A stretch of DNA of 64,000 nt from assembly GCA_023459495.1 (NCBI GenBank), contig JAEWTL010000077.1, positions 186,001-250,000 on the forward strand. Reading direction: 5' to 3'. The translations under genes and the position numbers were made by a program. The notes below the pieces were generated by a model. The model was given only the letters and a program-made list of their open reading frames with translations. It was not told the origin of the DNA and made no database searches. This stretch comes from Bacillota bacterium (lineage in GTDB: Bacteria; Bacillota; Clostridia; Christensenellales; SZUA-584). Below are positions 16,401 through 25,307 of this stretch, one piece after another. Position 1 is the first letter of the stretch, and every line of letters begins with the position of its first letter.

Positions 16401-16433
16401 AAAAATGGAAAACGGCCGGATTTTTCCGGCCGC
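16401..16433 (-). terminator. Terminator of the rhaA-aldolase-rhaB operon
   Basis: On the minus strand CGGCCGGA-AAAA-TCCGGCCG forms a perfect GC-rich stem (16433-16411), followed by TTTTCCATTTTT. It lies 17 bases after the rhaB stop. Confidence 0.85.
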
Positions 16434-16449
16434 CTGTCTGTGTCATGCC

Positions 16450-17934
16450 TTACTTCTTGGCGCTCTGCAATACCTTCTGGTAGGCTTCGAAGCCCGCATC
16501 CCATTGTGCCGTGCCTTTGGGCTCAAAGCTTTCGACGTCGAAGGAGCGCGCAATCACCTCGCGCATCTCGGCAAAGTCCTTCACCTCGCCGGACGATTTC
16601 ACCTGCATCATCAGGTTGCCGATTGCAGTGGCTTCATACGGCCCGGCCACAACCTGTCGTCCGATCGCATCCGCCGTAAACTGATCCAGCAGCTTGTTCT
16701 TCGCGCCGCCGCCTACGATGTGCAGCACATCGATGCTGCTGCCCTTCATTTGCTCCAGCCCGGCAAACGCTTCGCGGTAACTCATCGCCATGCTCTCGTA
16801 CACCGTGCGCGCAATCTCGCCCTTTGTCTGCGGCACGCGCTGGCCTGTGGCGGCGCAGTACCGCTGCACCTTGGCCGGCATGTCCTCGCCGAGAAAGAAA
16901 TCCTGCGCGTTGATATCGATGAACGAACCGAAAGCGGGCGACGCGGACGCCATGCCTACGATGTCATCCCAACTCACCTGCGCCTCGCGGTCCCAGCTGC
17001 GTTTGCAGTTTTGAATGATCCACATGCCCATGATGTTGCGCAGCGGACGGTACCCGCCCGTAATCGTACCCTCGTTGGAGAACTGGCCCTCATACGCCTG
17101 ATCGCCGATGATCGCCTTGTCGGAAACCACACCAATCAAAGACCATGTGCCCGACGAGATATAGGCATAGTTCTCCGTGCGCGCAGGCACCGAGGCGACC
17201 GCCGAAGCGGTATCGTGAGAGCCTACGCAGATTACATTGGCGGCTTCTTTAAGGCCGGTATCCTCCAGTACTCCGGATACAAGCTTTCCCTTCACCGTGC
17301 CGCTCATGACGATATCGGTAAGCAGCGACGGGCTGAAGCCTGCCATTTCGCACAACTTCTCCGACCATTTACCGGTGTTGCAGTCGATCATCTGCGTGGT
17401 GGTCGCGTCCGTGTACTCCGTGGACTTCACGCCGCACAGCATGTAGCCCAGCAAATCGGGCATCATGAGCAGCTTATCTGCCGCGTGAAGCTGCGGATCG
17501 TTCTGAGCAGCCATGTCAGCCAGCTGATACAGCGTGTTGAAATTCAGGCTGGCGATACCCGTCATGTCGAACGCGAGCCGCTCACCGTACTTTTCCTGAA
17601 ACGCCTTCATTCCGCGCGCGTTGCGCGGATCGCGGTAGGCGCGCGGGTTGCCCAAGAGCCGCCCCTGCTTGTCTACAAGGCCGAAATCCACGCCCCACGT
17701 ATCGATGCCGATACCAGAGAGCGGCTCGGCATGATCTTTCGCATAGCTCCCGATGCCTTCAAGGATGCTGTTGTACAGCCGCAGAACATCCCAGTAATAG
17801 CCGTCCAGCACGCGCACAAAGCCGTTCTCGAAGCGGGTGACCTCCTCGAGGGTCAGCTTACTGCCGTCGAACCGGCCCAAAATGGTACGGCCATTGCTGG
17901 CACCCAGGTCCACCGCTAAATAGTGCTTCATCAA
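16450..17934 (-). CDS. rhaB: Rhamnulokinase
   Basis: RhaB phosphorylates L-rhamnulose to rhamnulose-1-phosphate. The 494-residue FGGY-family kinase starts with the phosphate-binding loop YLAVDLGASNGRTILGRFDG and has the family blocks IGIDTWGVDFGLVD, VGSHDTASAVASVP and HIVGGGAKNKLLDQFTADA (the C-terminal ATP/sugar site). Length matches known RhaB (~489). It is the last gene of an operon with rhamnose isomerase and a class II aldolase, which makes a complete route from rhamnose to dihydroxyacetone phosphate and lactaldehyde. Confidence 0.95.
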   Translation of the reverse strand: MMKHYLAVDLGASNGRTILGRFDGSKLTLEEVTRFENGFVRVLDGYYWDVLRLYNSILEGIGSYAKDHAEPLSGIGIDTWGVDFGLVDKQGRLLGNPRAYRDPRNARGMKAFQEKYGERLAFDMTGIASLNFNTLYQLADMAAQNDPQLHAADKLLMMPDLLGYMLCGVKSTEYTDATTTQMIDCNTGKWSEKLCEMAGFSPSLLTDIVMSGTVKGKLVSGVLEDTGLKEAANVICVGSHDTASAVASVPARTENYAYISSGTWSLIGVVSDKAIIGDQAYEGQFSNEGTITGGYRPLRNIMGMWIIQNCKRSWDREAQVSWDDIVGMASASPAFGSFIDINAQDFFLGEDMPAKVQRYCAATGQRVPQTKGEIARTVYESMAMSYREAFAGLEQMKGSSIDVLHIVGGGAKNKLLDQFTADAIGRQVVAGPYEATAIGNLMMQVKSSGEVKDFAEMREVIARSFDVESFEPKGTAQWDAGFEAYQKVLQSAKK

Positions 17935-17943
17935 TTCCTCCCG

Positions 17944-18963
17944 TTACTTGACCAGTCCGGCGCGGTATTTCTCGCTCTCCCAGTTGCCGATAAAGCCGGC
18001 GTCCTGTTCGCGCATCTGCCGCAGCGTCAGCCCCGCCTTGCGGACGGCGTCGATTACGAACACCACGCCGAGCAGCGTCTCCTCCACGGTCTGCGCCTCT
18101 TTTCCGCTCATGCGGTACGCAATCCCATCCGCACTGACCTTCACCGTGTCGCCCACCTTGCTGCCGATATAGACAAGCTGATCCGGGTAAAGCTTCAGGA
18201 CATTGAAATACGCCTCGTCCGCGCCGATCGCTTTAATGGCTTCGGTGAGATACGGTGTCGCGCTGATAAAGCCTTCGCCCTCCGCGCGTACGGCAGGCTG
18301 CGGGTACGCCTCGATTTTGAGATACGCCCGGATGCTGTCGTTGACCTTCTCGTGCAGCGCGATGGCTTCCGCATCCGTATCGGCGTGTGCGATGAACCCA
18401 TGGTTCTCCATGAAGATCACTTCGGGCAGCGCGCCGTTTTCCTTCCGGTACTGCTCTGCCGCCTGCCGGATGGTCAGCGTCAGCTTAAAGCCCGGGTCGA
18501 CATATGGCACGAAGATGTACTTCACGCCGCTGTTCGCGAATATCTTTTCCGCGACCGCACGGCCTTCCTCGCTGCAGCACAGCACGTTGGCGTACACTGA
18601 GTGCGTGTGGATCACACAACGGCGCAGAAAGCTGTGGAAGCCCACCTCCACCGAGGGCCGCTTGCTCTCCATGCCGGGCAGCAGCCGGATGCTGTCCATG
18701 TTGACCTGCAGGCTCTGCTTCTCAAAGTCCACATCCGCCGTCGGGTCCACTGTTTCATAGTAATGCTTAATGGACGGATAGTCCACCGTTACATAGCCTT
18801 TTTCTTCGGTGATCTCGCCGAGCGTATAGCCCGAGGCTTTGATGCCCATGAGCGACTCGTCGAACTTGACCGAGGTATTGCCGCCGCCGCCCTGCACGTA
18901 ATCCGCACGGGCCCCGGCGTAGGAGGAGATGTTGGCCAGCTGTCTTTTGCCTTCTTCGTACAT
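17944..18963 (-). CDS. Class II aldolase, probable rhamnulose-1-phosphate aldolase
   Basis: The 339-residue protein is of the class II aldolase/adducin family. Two of the zinc-binding histidines lie in VIHTHSVYANVL and a third in MENHGFIAHADTD; the N-terminal YVQGGGGNTSVKF is the family phosphate-binding stretch. It sits between rhaA and rhaB, so rhamnulose-1-phosphate cleavage is the expected role. It is longer than E. coli RhaD (274) and more like the aldolase half of the RhaE/YuxG fusion, but without the fused dehydrogenase. SDRs are encoded separately upstream. The symbol rhaD is withheld because it is not a close RhaD. Confidence 0.82.
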   Translation of the reverse strand: MYEEGKRQLANISSYAGARADYVQGGGGNTSVKFDESLMGIKASGYTLGEITEEKGYVTVDYPSIKHYYETVDPTADVDFEKQSLQVNMDSIRLLPGMESKRPSVEVGFHSFLRRCVIHTHSVYANVLCCSEEGRAVAEKIFANSGVKYIFVPYVDPGFKLTLTIRQAAEQYRKENGALPEVIFMENHGFIAHADTDAEAIALHEKVNDSIRAYLKIEAYPQPAVRAEGEGFISATPYLTEAIKAIGADEAYFNVLKLYPDQLVYIGSKVGDTVKVSADGIAYRMSGKEAQTVEETLLGVVFVIDAVRKAGLTLRQMREQDAGFIGNWESEKYRAGLVK

Positions 18964-18973
18964 TTGCTTCTCC

Positions 18974-20224
18974 TTACCGCTTCAAGAGCACGTCGGCTTC
19001 GTACTGTTTGACCTCGTCGAGCCAATCGAAGCCCGCGGGGGTACCGCACTGCACGCAGTATTCATCCCACACCGCGCCCCACGGCAGCTGCTTCACTTCT
19101 TCGGTCAGCGCGAGCCGCGTCGTATAGTCGAACTTCTCCTCCGCCTCGCGGATAGCCGCGGGTTCGAGCATGGCGATGAGCAGCGCCTTATCAAACGCGC
19201 GTGCCCCGATGACCCAAGCCGCGATGCGGTTGATGCTGGCATCAAAGTAGTCCAGCGCACAGAAGATGCGATCCAGCCCCGCTTTGACGCATTCGCGTGC
19301 GATCAGCTGCGTATCGTCCGTCAGGTTTGTCACATGGTCGCTGTCCCAGCGGACGCCGCGGGATACGTGCAGCAACACATTATCGAGGAACAGCAACACG
19401 GAGCTGATCTTATCCGAGATGGTTTCCGTGGGATGATAGTGGCCCGAGTCGAGGCACAGCGCGAGGTTGTGCTTCACCGCGTAGCCCATGTAGAACTCAA
19501 ATGAGCCCGGCACAAAGCTCTCGGAGCCGATGCCGAACAGCTTACTCTCCACCGCGTCCACCATATGCTTGTACTTCTTATCAAATATATCGTCCAGCGA
19601 GTCGGCGAGCCGTTTGCGGTAGCTCATGCGGTCCGCGGGGACATCCTTCATGCCGTCCGCGATCCAGATGTTGTTGACGCTGGGCGTGCCAAGCTCCTTG
19701 CCGAACGCATTCGCGATCTCGCGCGTACGCTTGCAGTGATCAATCCAGAACTTGCGCACCTGCGCGTCTGGATGCGTGATGGTCATATCGTTTTTGAACA
19801 TGGGGTGAGAGAACAGCGAAGGGTTGAAATCGAGTCCGCAGTCGTTCTGCTTTGCCCAGGTAATCCACTTTTCAAAATGCTCAACGCCGATCTTATCCCG
19901 GTCTACGCGCTCGCCGGAGAACTCGGCGTACATCGCGTGCAGGTTAAGCCGCTTCTTGCCGGGGATCAGCGAAAACGCCTTGTCGATATCCGCGCGCAGC
20001 TCGTCGCCCGTGCGCGCCTTGCCGGGATAGTTGCCGGTCGCCATAATGCCGCCGGTCAGCGAACCGCCGCTCTCGAGGCCGGTCACGTCGTCGCCCTGCC
20101 AGCAGTGGATCGATACGGGGACTTCCTTCAGCGCAGCGATGACTTTGTCGGTATCGACACCGAAGCTCTTGTAACGCGCCTTCGCGGCTTCGTATGCGCC
20201 GCTGATCTCCTGAGTATTTCTCAT
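18974..20224 (-). CDS. rhaA: L-rhamnose isomerase
   Basis: RhaA interconverts L-rhamnose and L-rhamnulose using a divalent metal. The 416-residue protein matches the usual length (~419). Diagnostic stretches are VPVSIHCWQGDDVTGLE, NLHAMYAEFSGERVDRD, CGLDFNPSLFSHP, CLDSGHYHPTE and SRGVRWDSDHV, the last two holding metal and catalytic residues. GGAGGA precedes the ATG. It is the first gene of the rhaA-aldolase-rhaB operon, with its promoter ~235 bases upstream. Confidence 0.97.
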   Translation of the reverse strand: MRNTQEISGAYEAAKARYKSFGVDTDKVIAALKEVPVSIHCWQGDDVTGLESGGSLTGGIMATGNYPGKARTGDELRADIDKAFSLIPGKKRLNLHAMYAEFSGERVDRDKIGVEHFEKWITWAKQNDCGLDFNPSLFSHPMFKNDMTITHPDAQVRKFWIDHCKRTREIANAFGKELGTPSVNNIWIADGMKDVPADRMSYRKRLADSLDDIFDKKYKHMVDAVESKLFGIGSESFVPGSFEFYMGYAVKHNLALCLDSGHYHPTETISDKISSVLLFLDNVLLHVSRGVRWDSDHVTNLTDDTQLIARECVKAGLDRIFCALDYFDASINRIAAWVIGARAFDKALLIAMLEPAAIREAEEKFDYTTRLALTEEVKQLPWGAVWDEYCVQCGTPAGFDWLDEVKQYEADVLLKR

Positions 20225-20458
20225 GTTTTTCTCCTCCTTGCATGTTTGAAAGTTTCGTGAATCGTCTCAACCGCATACGCGGAGAGAGCGTGATACCTGC
20301 GCCGCGGCGCAGCAATACTTTTCGTGCCAGCCTGCCATATTGCTGTGCATCAGAGCGGACGCTATTGTCCGATTGCCGCCGCTTCGGTCAGTATGGCGCT
20401 GATACCGGATGTTTATTCATCAATCAGGGGCAAGCATTAAGCATATTCCGTCTTTGCC

Positions 20459-20488
20459 ATTATACAACGGCCCCGGCATTTGAAACAA
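20459..20488 (-). promoter_or_regulatory. Promoter of the rhaA operon
   Basis: On the minus strand TTGTTT (20488-20483) and TATAAT (20464-20459) are 18 bases apart. The -35 box sits in CTTGTTTC, identical to that of the srlD-like gene promoter at 34785-34813. An AT-rich tract with DeoR-operator-like sequence lies just upstream. Confidence 0.65.
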
Positions 20489-20588
20489 GACCGTTTTTGG
20501 TTTTTCCTTTAGTTTTCTGCGTTTTTCTTTGTTTCGTTTTGGCACCAACCGCTCATGCATTTTTCTGCACCGCCTGAAAAGCACAACG

Positions 20589-20614
20589 GGACGCGCGCAG
20601 CCGCGCGTATCCCG
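20589..20614 (-). terminator. Possible terminator after the cyclase gene
   Basis: On the minus strand GGGA-TACGCGCG and CGCGCGTCCC can pair (about 10 bp with a small bulge). The following U content is low (GTTGTGCTTTTC), so efficiency is uncertain. Confidence 0.4.
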
Positions 20615-20662
20615 CAAGTGCCCATACCGAGGCATGGAATGGTTGAATGGTTCCCCTTGTTG

Positions 20663-21301
20663 TCAGTCAAGCATTGCAAAGGCGCGCACCGGCGAGCCGT
20701 CGCGGCCTTTGAATTTGAGCGGCACCGCATAGAACGTGAAGGGTTCGCTGCCGAGCGCCGACAGGTTCGCAACGCCTTCCACGATGAGCGTGCCGTTTTT
20801 CAGCATGGCCTGATGGACACCCTTCCAATCTTCCGGCGTCGGGCTGGGCATATCCATACCCACCAGACCGACCTTTTTGGCAGCAAACCATTCGGCCAGC
20901 TCCAGCGTCATCTGCGGGAAGTCAGAGAAGAATTCCGGCTTCGGGAACACTTTGCCCCAGCCGGTATCCAGAATTACGCAATAACCCTCGTCGATCTTCT
21001 TCTCGTAGGGCAGCAGGTCCTTGACAGTGATCTTCTCTTTGGGCTTCTTGTAGGTCAGATCCGCCTTGATCGCACGCACGATCCAGCGGTCAATCGCGAT
21101 GTGGTCGATCGTTTCCGCGTCCGCCAGCATGTGGATCGGCGCGTCGACATGCGTACCCTGATGCGTGGACATCGTCACGCGGGACAGGTTGTAGCCGAGC
21201 GTATCCAGCGTGCAGTGCCACGATATCGAAAGTTTGGGGTCCATGGCCATCGTAGGCGCGCCGTCGTACATATCCGCTGTGAGATCAATAATCTTTGGCA
21301 T
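20663..21301 (-). CDS. Cyclase family protein (KynB-type metal hydrolase)
   Basis: The 212-residue protein belongs to the metal-dependent "putative cyclase" family that includes kynurenine formamidase. The metal site motif HxGTHxDxPxH is complete in STHQGTHVDAPIHM, and VILDTGWGKVF and GLVGMDMPSP are also typical. It is the last gene of the rhamnose transport operon, right after an SDR. Family members hydrolyse amides, lactones or act on polyols; a lactonase-like step on an oxidised sugar is one possibility, but this is inference. Confidence 0.8.
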   Translation of the reverse strand: MPKIIDLTADMYDGAPTMAMDPKLSISWHCTLDTLGYNLSRVTMSTHQGTHVDAPIHMLADAETIDHIAIDRWIVRAIKADLTYKKPKEKITVKDLLPYEKKIDEGYCVILDTGWGKVFPKPEFFSDFPQMTLELAEWFAAKKVGLVGMDMPSPTPEDWKGVHQAMLKNGTLIVEGVANLSALGSEPFTFYAVPLKFKGRDGSPVRAFAMLD

Positions 21302-21319
21302 GGTTCCTTCCTTTCCGGG

Positions 21320-22117
21320 TCAGTTGCTGCCCGCAAATGTCGAGTTCTTGCCAAGGCCCTCAGGTCCCAGCGAAAGATATCCGCCGTCCGCAGGCTGATC
21401 CGCGCCCGTTACGGCGCTCGCATCGTCGCTTAAGAGGAACGCTACGATGGCGGCCATCTCTTCGACTTCTTCAAGGCGCTGGAGCATATGGAAATCGCCC
21501 CAGACTGGCTCCCATGCGGCCCTGCCCTGCCCCATCGTCGCTTTCTCCACCTCGTCCGTCCACACCCAGCCCGGGCTGACACAGTTGACGCGGATATACG
21601 GCGCCAGGTCCAGCGCGGCGCATCTTGTGAGCTGCTTTACCGCACCTTTGGCGGCATTATACGTCCAGCGGCCCGGCTGCGCGATATGGCCGGATATACT
21701 GGAGACGTTGACGATAGCACCCTTGCCCATGCCGCGCTGCTCCACAAACTGCTGGATCATCGTGGCGTAAGCAATTGGGCCTGCCTCCATGGTATGAATC
21801 CAATCTTCCCTTGTCGCGTCCAGCGCTTTGGCTGTAAAGGGAAACGCGTTATTTACAATATAATCGAGCTGTCCAAAAAGTTTAAGCGCCGTGGCGACAA
21901 TCTCCTTGCAGAAAGCTTCCTGCTTCATGTCACCGGCGATAAAATGCACATTTTCATATTCTTCTCTGAATTCCTGAAGCGTCTGCTCGCCCACCTGAAC
22001 GTTGCGTCCGCAAAAGAGGACGCTCACGCCTTCTTCCAGCAGTCTCTTTACGCAGCCTTTGCCGATCCCGCGGGACCCCCCCGTTACGATGGCGGCCTTC
22101 CCTTTGAGTCCTCTCAT
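21320..22117 (-). CDS. SDR-family oxidoreductase
   Basis: This ~265-residue classical short-chain dehydrogenase has the NAD(P)-binding motif AAIVTGGSRGIGKG, the strand-4 motif YIVNNAF (in place of NNAG) and the active site Ser plus YNAAK (in NVSSISGHIAQPGRWTYNAAK, split over the motif). The arginine after the second strand (FCGRN) hints at NADP preference. The start at 22117 is chosen over a longer frame because of GGGTGA upstream. It is coupled to the downstream cyclase and lies in the rhamnose transport operon, so it may reduce or oxidise a rhamnose-derived sugar or lactaldehyde. Confidence 0.8.
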   Translation of the reverse strand: MRGLKGKAAIVTGGSRGIGKGCVKRLLEEGVSVLFCGRNVQVGEQTLQEFREEYENVHFIAGDMKQEAFCKEIVATALKLFGQLDYIVNNAFPFTAKALDATREDWIHTMEAGPIAYATMIQQFVEQRGMGKGAIVNVSSISGHIAQPGRWTYNAAKGAVKQLTRCAALDLAPYIRVNCVSPGWVWTDEVEKATMGQGRAAWEPVWGDFHMLQRLEEVEEMAAIVAFLLSDDASAVTGADQPADGGYLSLGPEGLGKNSTFAGSN

Positions 22118-22170
22118 ACTATTCACCCTTTCGCGCAATTGGTATCCCGAAAAGTTACTTTTGAAAGTAT

Positions 22171-22192
22171 GGCGCCCGCTTTCACGGGCGCC
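22171..22192 (-). other. Stable stem-loop between the binding-protein gene and the SDR
   Basis: GGCGCCCG and CGGGCGCC form a perfect 8-bp GC stem. The following sequence is only weakly U-rich, so it is more likely a partial terminator or a 3'-stabilising stem that raises binding-protein mRNA over the downstream genes. Confidence 0.6.
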
Positions 22193-22208
22193 ACCTTTTC
22201 ACTTGTGT

Positions 22209-23240
22209 TTAGAACAGAGCCGCATATTCCTCGATGTTGCTCTGGTCATAGGTCATCGGGGTCGGGAGCGTGATGACCTGCAGCGTGTCGTTGAAGGTGT
22301 AGCTGCCGAGCTTGCCGGCTTCGAACGAAGCGCCGGACTTGATCTCGAAGCCATTCTCAACGATCTGCTGTGCGAGGTAAACCGCGAGGTAGCCTTCATA
22401 CGGCGGGTTCCAGAGCTGCATTGCCGGGCAGCTGCCGTCGAGGATGAATTCCTTCATTTCGGAGGGCAGTCCGAGGCCGGTCAGCTTAATCTGGTCCTTC
22501 AGGCCTTTGTTCTGGATGACCTTAGCCGCAGCCGCGACACCCACCGTGGTGGGCGCGATCACGCCGCGCAGGTCGGGATACTTGGTGATGAGGGCTTCCA
22601 TCTCAGTCGTGGATTTCTCTGGCTGGTCGTCGCCGTACACCACTTCAACGAGTTCCATACCCGCATACTTGGAGTTGGCAGCGAGTTCGTCCTTCATGCC
22701 CTGAATCCAAACGTTCTGATCCGGAGCATCGGTCGTGGCGGACAGGATTGCGAACTGGCCAGTGTAGTCGATCATGGAGCCCAGCAGTTCGAGCTGCGAA
22801 GTGCCGACCGTCGAGAAGTCGCACGGCATGACCGCGCCGTCACGATGGTCTTCGCTGCCTGGGATATCCTGGTTGATCAGGATGATCTTCGTTCCAGCAT
22901 CACGCGCATCGTCAAACGTGCCGTTGAGAGCGTCGTTGGAGTTGGCCGCGATGAAGATGATGTCAGCGCCGTTCTGCACAGCCGCTTCCACGTACTCGAT
23001 CTGGCTCGTTGCATCCGCTTCGGCGGGGCCGGTCATCGAATAATCGAACTTGTCCGCACCCAATTCGTCGATGGCCTGCTTGAATCCGTAGTCGATGGCT
23101 TCAAAGTACGGGTTGCCCAGGTTCTTCGGGATGAAAACGATCTTGATGACACCGTCATCCTTCTTGGTGGTCTGTCCGCAGGCGCCGAACGCCAGAGAGA
23201 CAATCATGACCAGAACCAGAAGCAGAGCTATTTTCCTCAT
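22209..23240 (-). CDS. rhaS: Rhamnose ABC transporter substrate-binding lipoprotein
   Basis: The 343-residue lipoprotein has signal and lipobox MRKIALLLVLVMIVSLAFGAC (Cys about residue 21) and the Peripla_BP_4 fold: KIVFIPKNLGNPYFEAID, NGADIIFIAANSNDALN, a hinge with NQDIPGSEDHRDG and PTTVGVAAAAKVIQNKGL. These match RhaS-type rhamnose-binding proteins, and rhaM plus the two permeases and the ATPase in the same operon agree. It is the fourth gene of the import set, and the strong stem-loop after it may raise its expression. Confidence 0.88.
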   Translation of the reverse strand: MRKIALLLVLVMIVSLAFGACGQTTKKDDGVIKIVFIPKNLGNPYFEAIDYGFKQAIDELGADKFDYSMTGPAEADATSQIEYVEAAVQNGADIIFIAANSNDALNGTFDDARDAGTKIILINQDIPGSEDHRDGAVMPCDFSTVGTSQLELLGSMIDYTGQFAILSATTDAPDQNVWIQGMKDELAANSKYAGMELVEVVYGDDQPEKSTTEMEALITKYPDLRGVIAPTTVGVAAAAKVIQNKGLKDQIKLTGLGLPSEMKEFILDGSCPAMQLWNPPYEGYLAVYLAQQIVENGFEIKSGASFEAGKLGSYTFNDTLQVITLPTPMTYDQSNIEEYAALF

Positions 23241-23295
23241 TGTTATCCTCCTCGATAAGTGTGTTATATTTTCAGCGTTTTTCGCTGAATTCTTA

Positions 23296-24291
23296 TCAAA
23301 CTTTTGAACTTCTGTCGGATTGAATGATGTTGGGCACGATGATGGAGATCAGCAGCAGCAGACCCATGATAAACATTTGCGCATTCGCCGTCACGTTAGC
23401 CACCAGCAGGCCCGTCTTCAGTATGATGACGATGAATACAGCGATAAACGTGCCCACGATGCTGCCACGGCCGCCCATGATATCCGTGCCGCCCAGCAGC
23501 ACCATCGTAACGATATCCAGCTCGTCGCCGTTGGCCATATCCCAGCGGACCAGCAGCAGACGGGACATCATCAGCATGCCCGCGATAGCTGACAGAATGC
23601 CGGAGAGTACGAACAGCAGCAGCTTTACCTGCTTGGTCTTGACGCCGCTGTAGACCGCTGCGCTCTCGTTTAAGCCGATGGCATACACGCCTCGGCCAAA
23701 CCGCGTACGGTGCAGCAGGAGATAGAACACGACGGAGAGCAGGATGAACGCGAGTATCGTTACGCCGAACTTCGCCAAGCCGATCTTGAACACCGGTATC
23801 TTCTCAATGCTGTTGAACCAGTCCGGGAAGCTGCCCACGCTCTTGTCACCGATCAATATCTGCGAGACGCCGCGATAGGCATTCATTGTGCCGATGGTCA
23901 CCATCATGGCCGGTAATCTCATGTACGCCACGAGCATGCCGTTGAAAACGCCCAGTGCTGCGCCGATTAACAGGCCGATAAGTATGGCCACTCCCATGGG
24001 CATGCCGCCCGTGTACATCAGGGCGACCAGCGTACCCGTGCACACCATGATGGACGGCACGGACAGGTCAATCATGCCCGCGATGATGATGAGCGTCATC
24101 GTGAGCGCGACCATGCCGTACTCCATGTACCGCGTCGCACTCTTGAGCACATACCCGAGGTCGCGGAAGTTCGAGGAAAGGGATACGCTGACAATGAACA
24201 CAACGATCAGCAGCGCAACTGTGAAAGCCTCCCGACGTTTAAGCAGTTTCATAAAGCGGCCGTCCGCGCGTTTGCTTACGCTCTTTTCCAT
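23296..24291 (-). CDS. rhaQ: Rhamnose ABC transporter permease
   Basis: The 331-residue membrane protein has 8-10 helices and the BPD_transp_2 (ribose-type) fold. The cytoplasmic EAA-like coupling region is GRGVYAIGLNESAAVYSGVK, and the C-terminal GGTDIMGGRGSIVGTF is typical. Its ATG overlaps the preceding permease by 16 bases. Which of the two is RhaP and which RhaQ is inferred from operon order. Confidence 0.82.
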   Translation of the reverse strand: MEKSVSKRADGRFMKLLKRREAFTVALLIVVFIVSVSLSSNFRDLGYVLKSATRYMEYGMVALTMTLIIIAGMIDLSVPSIMVCTGTLVALMYTGGMPMGVAILIGLLIGAALGVFNGMLVAYMRLPAMMVTIGTMNAYRGVSQILIGDKSVGSFPDWFNSIEKIPVFKIGLAKFGVTILAFILLSVVFYLLLHRTRFGRGVYAIGLNESAAVYSGVKTKQVKLLLFVLSGILSAIAGMLMMSRLLLVRWDMANGDELDIVTMVLLGGTDIMGGRGSIVGTFIAVFIVIILKTGLLVANVTANAQMFIMGLLLLISIIVPNIIQSDRSSKV

Positions 24292-25307
24292 TGGATCTCC
24301 CCTCCCTTGGCTTGCTTTCTTCTGTTGTCCATGGCAATCTGCACCACGCGGTCAATGATCAGTGCGATGATAATGATCGCGCCGTACGCGAACCGCTGCA
24401 CCGTGCCGCCTACGCCCACCATGGCCAGCATCGTGTTGACTGTGCCGAGGAGCAGGCAGCCGAGCAGCGTGCCGGTGACCGTGCCGCTGCCCCCGCTCAC
24501 GCTGACGCCGCCGATGATTGTTGCCGAGATTACCACGAACTCGAACCCATATCCCGTGTTGCTCGGGTTGACGTAGCCGTAACGCGAGGCGTACATCATG
24601 CCCGCGACGCCGGAGAGCAGGCCAATGATCAAATATATCTTGAAGATAATGGACTTATAGTTGATGCCGCGCAGATGAGCCGCCTCCCGGTTGGAGCCGA
24701 TGGCATACACCTCGCGCCCGAAATGCGTGTGGCGCAGCAGCAGCGCGAAGATTACCACGATGCCCAGCGCGATCCACACCATCCAGGGGATCAGCAGGTT
24801 GCCAAAATGGATACCCTTCGTCACCGCGTCGCTCATCGCATCGGGCAGCTCATAGTTGGTTACCTGCGTGCCGTTGGAGATGATGAACGTCAGGCCGCGA
24901 TACATGTTCATGGTGCCCAGCGTCACGATGATAGGCGGTATTCGAAGGTACGCGATCATCGCGCCGTTGATGGCGCCGCACACGAGTCCCACTGCCATGG
25001 ACACCAGGATGCCGAGCCACAGCGCAATGTGCAGGTCGCGGAACATAATGCCCGCCACCATCGCAGAAAGGCCCACCGTGGAGCCGATGGACAGGTCGAT
25101 GCCGGTCGTGATGATGACCATCATCATGCCCATCGAAGCCGTCAGGATCAACGGCATCCACATCAGCACGCTGTTGATCACTTCCGGGAACCGTCTAGCG
25201 TCAAACAGTTCCGGCCGGGCGATCGCCGACACACCGAAGATCGCAAGGATGATCGCCAGCGTGACGATATTCTTAATGTTTCTTGCCAAAAAGCCGCTCT
25301 TTCTCAT
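24276..25307 (-). CDS. rhaP: Rhamnose ABC transporter permease
   Basis: The 343-residue second permease of the same family has GIDLSIGSTVGLSAMVAG in the middle, the coupling region GREVYAIGSNREAAHLRGI and the C-terminal GGVSVSGGSGTVTGT. It pairs with the next permease to form the membrane channel. It overlaps the ATPase stop by four bases (ATGA), which couples their translation. Confidence 0.82.
   Translation of the reverse strand: MRKSGFLARNIKNIVTLAIILAIFGVSAIARPELFDARRFPEVINSVLMWMPLILTASMGMMMVIITTGIDLSIGSTVGLSAMVAGIMFRDLHIALWLGILVSMAVGLVCGAINGAMIAYLRIPPIIVTLGTMNMYRGLTFIISNGTQVTNYELPDAMSDAVTKGIHFGNLLIPWMVWIALGIVVIFALLLRHTHFGREVYAIGSNREAAHLRGINYKSIIFKIYLIIGLLSGVAGMMYASRYGYVNPSNTGYGFEFVVISATIIGGVSVSGGSGTVTGTLLGCLLLGTVNTMLAMVGVGGTVQRFAYGAIIIIALIIDRVVQIAMDNRRKQAKGGEIQWKRA

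Larger units (their letters stand above)
20225..20662. other. 438-base regulatory region upstream of rhaA
   Basis: No gene was found. From right to left it holds a GC-rich hairpin that may end the preceding operon (20589-20614), a T-rich tract with TTCTTTGTTTCGTTTTGG (20520-20543) resembling a DeoR-family operator, the rhaA promoter, and a ~230-base leader that includes a 14-bp palindrome of GC bases at 20298-20311. Confidence 0.6.

Noticed and set aside
17944..18963. Naming the class II aldolase rhaD
   Set aside because: Length and sequence differ from E. coli RhaD; the role in rhamnose breakdown is inferred from position only.
20298..20311. 14-bp GC palindrome in the rhaA leader as an operator
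   Set aside because: It lies ~150 bases downstream of the likely start point and consists only of mixed G and C with terminal T/A; chance or RNA structure is as likely.
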